From contig NZ_JOAI01000047.1 of NCBI RefSeq assembly GCF_000717715.1, positions 33,871 to 97,870 of the forward strand: a stretch of 64,000 nucleotides of DNA, in the 5' to 3' direction. Below, in pieces: positions 62,474 to 64,000 of the stretch (its first letter is position 1; the number at the start of each line of letters is the position of its first letter). The notes under the pieces are model-generated. The model saw only the letters and a list, made by a program, of their open reading frames with translations. It searched no databases and was not told the origin of the DNA. The stretch comes from Streptomyces sp. NRRL B-24484. GTDB taxonomy: Bacteria; Actinomycetota; Actinomycetes; Streptomycetales; Streptomycetaceae. A program made the translations under genes and the position numbers.

Positions 62474-62998
62474 ATGGACCAGCCGCAGCCGCTCGACCAC
62501 GTCGCCCGCATCCAGGCCGCCTGGGCCCGCGAGCGGCCCGACCTCGACGTCGCACCCCAGGGTGTCATCGGCCGCCTGCACCGCCTCGCCGCCCTCCTCA
62601 CCGAGGAGCTGTCCGTGGTGTACCGCCGCTACGGCCTGGGCGAGGGCGAGTTCGACGTCCTCGCGGCGCTGCGCCGCGCCGGGGACCCGTTCGAGCGGGC
62701 CCCCGGCGAACTCGCCGCGCACACCATGGTCACCACCGGCGCCATGACCAAACGGGTCGACCGCCTGGAGCGGGCCGGACTGGTCACCCGCCGCCGCAGC
62801 GACGCCGACGGTCGGGGCCGGGTGGTCGCCCTCACCCCCGCCGGCCGGGACCTGATCGACCGGGCCTTCGCCGACCACATGCGCAACGAACACCGCCTCG
62901 TCGGGGAGCTCTCCCCGGTGGAGGCGGCCGCCCTGGAGGCGCTGCTCACCTCCTGGCTCGCCCGGCTGGAGACCCCGCCGCCGCAGGCCGGTCCCTGA
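62474..62998 (+). CDS. MarR-family regulator
   Basis: A 174-residue winged-helix regulator. The HTH/wing region is GEFDVLAALRRAGDPFERAPGELAAHTMVTTGAMTKRVDRLERAGLVTRRRSDADGRGRVVALTPAGRDLIDRAF, typical of MarR proteins with the D-x-R wing. The N- and C-terminal helices form the dimer. It begins at an ATG 6 bases after TATGAT, a leaderless start. It most likely represses itself and the divergent EamA transporter through the two CTTCC-N2-GGAAG sites. Confidence 0.95.
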   Translation: MDQPQPLDHVARIQAAWARERPDLDVAPQGVIGRLHRLAALLTEELSVVYRRYGLGEGEFDVLAALRRAGDPFERAPGELAAHTMVTTGAMTKRVDRLERAGLVTRRRSDADGRGRVVALTPAGRDLIDRAFADHMRNEHRLVGELSPVEAAALEALLTSWLARLETPPPQAGP

Positions 62999-63144
62999 TC
63001 CCGGGGGTGCCCGGGGTGCGTCCCGAGGGCGCGGCCGGCTCTGGAAGGATCATCGCCCCGGGGCCGGACGCCCGTCCGCGCGCCCGCTTCCTGTCGTGCC
63101 GCCCGGCCCCGTCGGGCCCCTGTCCGAAGGGATCCCCCCTCCCG

Positions 63145-63711
63145 ATGCCCCCGCCCGAACGCCGCACCGCCGGTGCCGGCGCCGCCCTGCTCCTCGCCCT
63201 CTGCGCCGCCGCGTGCACCCCCTCCGGCGGTGCTGCCACCGCTCCGCCGTCCGCTGCCGCCCCTGCCCCCGCCCGTGCACCCGCGAGCGCTCCGGTCTCC
63301 GCGCAGGCCACCACCGAGAGGCCCGCGCACCCGCCGGTGCTCGCCGTGCTCGACTCCGTCGCGGGCGGCGCGGGCGGGCACACCGTCCACTACCGGCCGG
63401 CCGTGTTCTGCGCGCCGCACACGGTGGACCTCGGCGACTGCGCACGCGAACTCCCCTCCGACGGGCGGCCGTTCGTTGCTGCGGGCGACCCGGGGGCGGA
63501 GCGGGCGGAGTCGGCGCTCACCGAGGGCGCGCCGTTCTCCTACTACCTCCCGAGCGGCGACCCGATCACCATCGACCGTGCGGAGTTCGCGAACGCCGAC
63601 GCGCACGGCGGCTTCGACTGGCGGGACGCACCTCCGGCCGTCGAGCTGACCTTCGGCCCCACCGGAGCCATCACCGCGATCAGCGGCATCCGCACGGCCG
63701 TGACCTCCTAG
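63145..63711 (+). CDS. Small secreted lipoprotein, function unknown
   Basis: A 188-residue protein. MPPPERRTAGAGAALLLALC and the lipobox AAAC place Cys at about 24. A Pro/Ala linker runs to about residue 55. The mature domain (PVLAVLDSVAGGAGGHTVHYRPAVFC, APFSYYLPSGDPITIDRAEF, VELTFGPTGAITAISGI) has two close cysteines and a beta-rich look. No family is recognised. The ATG at 63145 is used because it makes the signal peptide N-terminal; GAAGG lies unusually far upstream, so the start is less certain. A terminator follows. Confidence 0.75.
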   Translation: MPPPERRTAGAGAALLLALCAAACTPSGGAATAPPSAAAPAPARAPASAPVSAQATTERPAHPPVLAVLDSVAGGAGGHTVHYRPAVFCAPHTVDLGDCARELPSDGRPFVAAGDPGAERAESALTEGAPFSYYLPSGDPITIDRAEFANADAHGGFDWRDAPPAVELTFGPTGAITAISGIRTAVTS

Positions 63712-63726
63712 GAGTCGTCCTCAGGC

Positions 63727-63761
63727 GGGTGCCGTCAGGTGTGCACGGCCTGACGGCACCC
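63727..63761 (+). terminator. Terminator after lipoprotein gene
   Basis: Perfect 13-bp arms (GGGTGCCGTCAGG and its complement) with a 9-base loop lie 16 bases after the lipoprotein stop. Confidence 0.85.
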
Positions 63762-64000
63762 CCTGGAGCGCCCGGCGGCATGCAGCCCGGCGGGGCACCC
63801 GTGTCCCCACCGGGACTCCGCCCGTTCGGCGCCCGCGGCACGTACCCTTCTCGCTGTCCGATGCCACCAACTCGCCGAGCACGACACGGATTTACCCGGA
63901 TCGAGTGAGCCGCGGCGGGACACGCCGAGCGCACCGCCGGCCCGCTGGAAGGATCGTGCCCGCACCGGTCCACCGGCCGTCCCCGCCCCCGCCGTAACCC
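63762..64000. other. Right-edge non-coding stretch
   Basis: About 240 bases to the window edge. No open frame here looks coding and no RNA gene was recognised. It probably contains the upstream region of the next gene. Confidence 0.4.

Overview
The window is very GC-rich DNA (by eye well above 70%, with G or C in nearly every third codon position). It has many GTG starts, a chaplin gene, twin-arginine and lipoprotein signals, and TetR/MarR/ROK/HxlR regulators divergent from their targets. This points to a streptomycete chromosome (Streptomyces or Kitasatospora type). Gene content is mostly chromosomal housekeeping and accessory functions. I see no tRNA, rRNA, CRISPR array, insertion sequence or prophage.

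Layout. 1-9636 (minus): a four-gene operon of a DUF4132 protein, a 1641-residue protein of unknown function, a MoxR-type AAA+ ATPase and a DUF5682 protein that runs off the left edge. The same families sit together in the E. coli yeh region (yehI, yehL, yehM, yehP), so a VWA protein is expected just outside the window. 9975-12756: a K+ channel and a membrane protein. 12885-14476: a ZTP riboswitch and serine hydroxymethyltransferase. 14543-15746: an NADP oxidoreductase divergent from an HxlR regulator. 15776-22148: small and partly broken genes, a lipoprotein, and two solute-binding lipoproteins without permeases. 22303-30762: a frameshifted FUSC membrane protein, an MFS exporter, two acetyltransferases, a deletion scar joining two gene remnants, a chaplin, and a frameshifted DUF2785 gene next to a 44-base poly-C run. 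30900-35621: a PP2C phosphatase, a PAS-HTH regulator/aminotransferase/NlpC-like operon and an aspartate-type aminotransferase. 35701-43189: CLC, DUF2252, DUF389, a membrane protein and a cation/proton antiporter. 43623-46547: a membrane protein with a receptor-like extracellular domain. 46644-49189: a small protein, CYTH-CHAD and YceI. 49421-64000: a run of regulator/target pairs (TetR/MFS, ROK/Gfo-Idh, TetR/GH3, MarR/EamA) with a second antiporter, a SUKH-type protein and a lipoprotein.

Regulation is readable in several places. Many genes have a -10 hexamer 6-7 bases before the start codon, as expected of leaderless mRNAs. Three divergent pairs have inverted repeats over these promoters. Most convergent gene pairs are separated by long perfect hairpins.

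Three genes between 16.7 and 30.8 kb are each broken by a single-base frameshift, and the poly-C run lies in the same stretch. Either this stretch is decaying or the sequence has errors there. The most attractive poorly described systems are the MoxR/DUF5682/DUF4132 operon, the receptor-like protein at 43623-46547, and the PAS-HTH/aminotransferase/NlpC operon.
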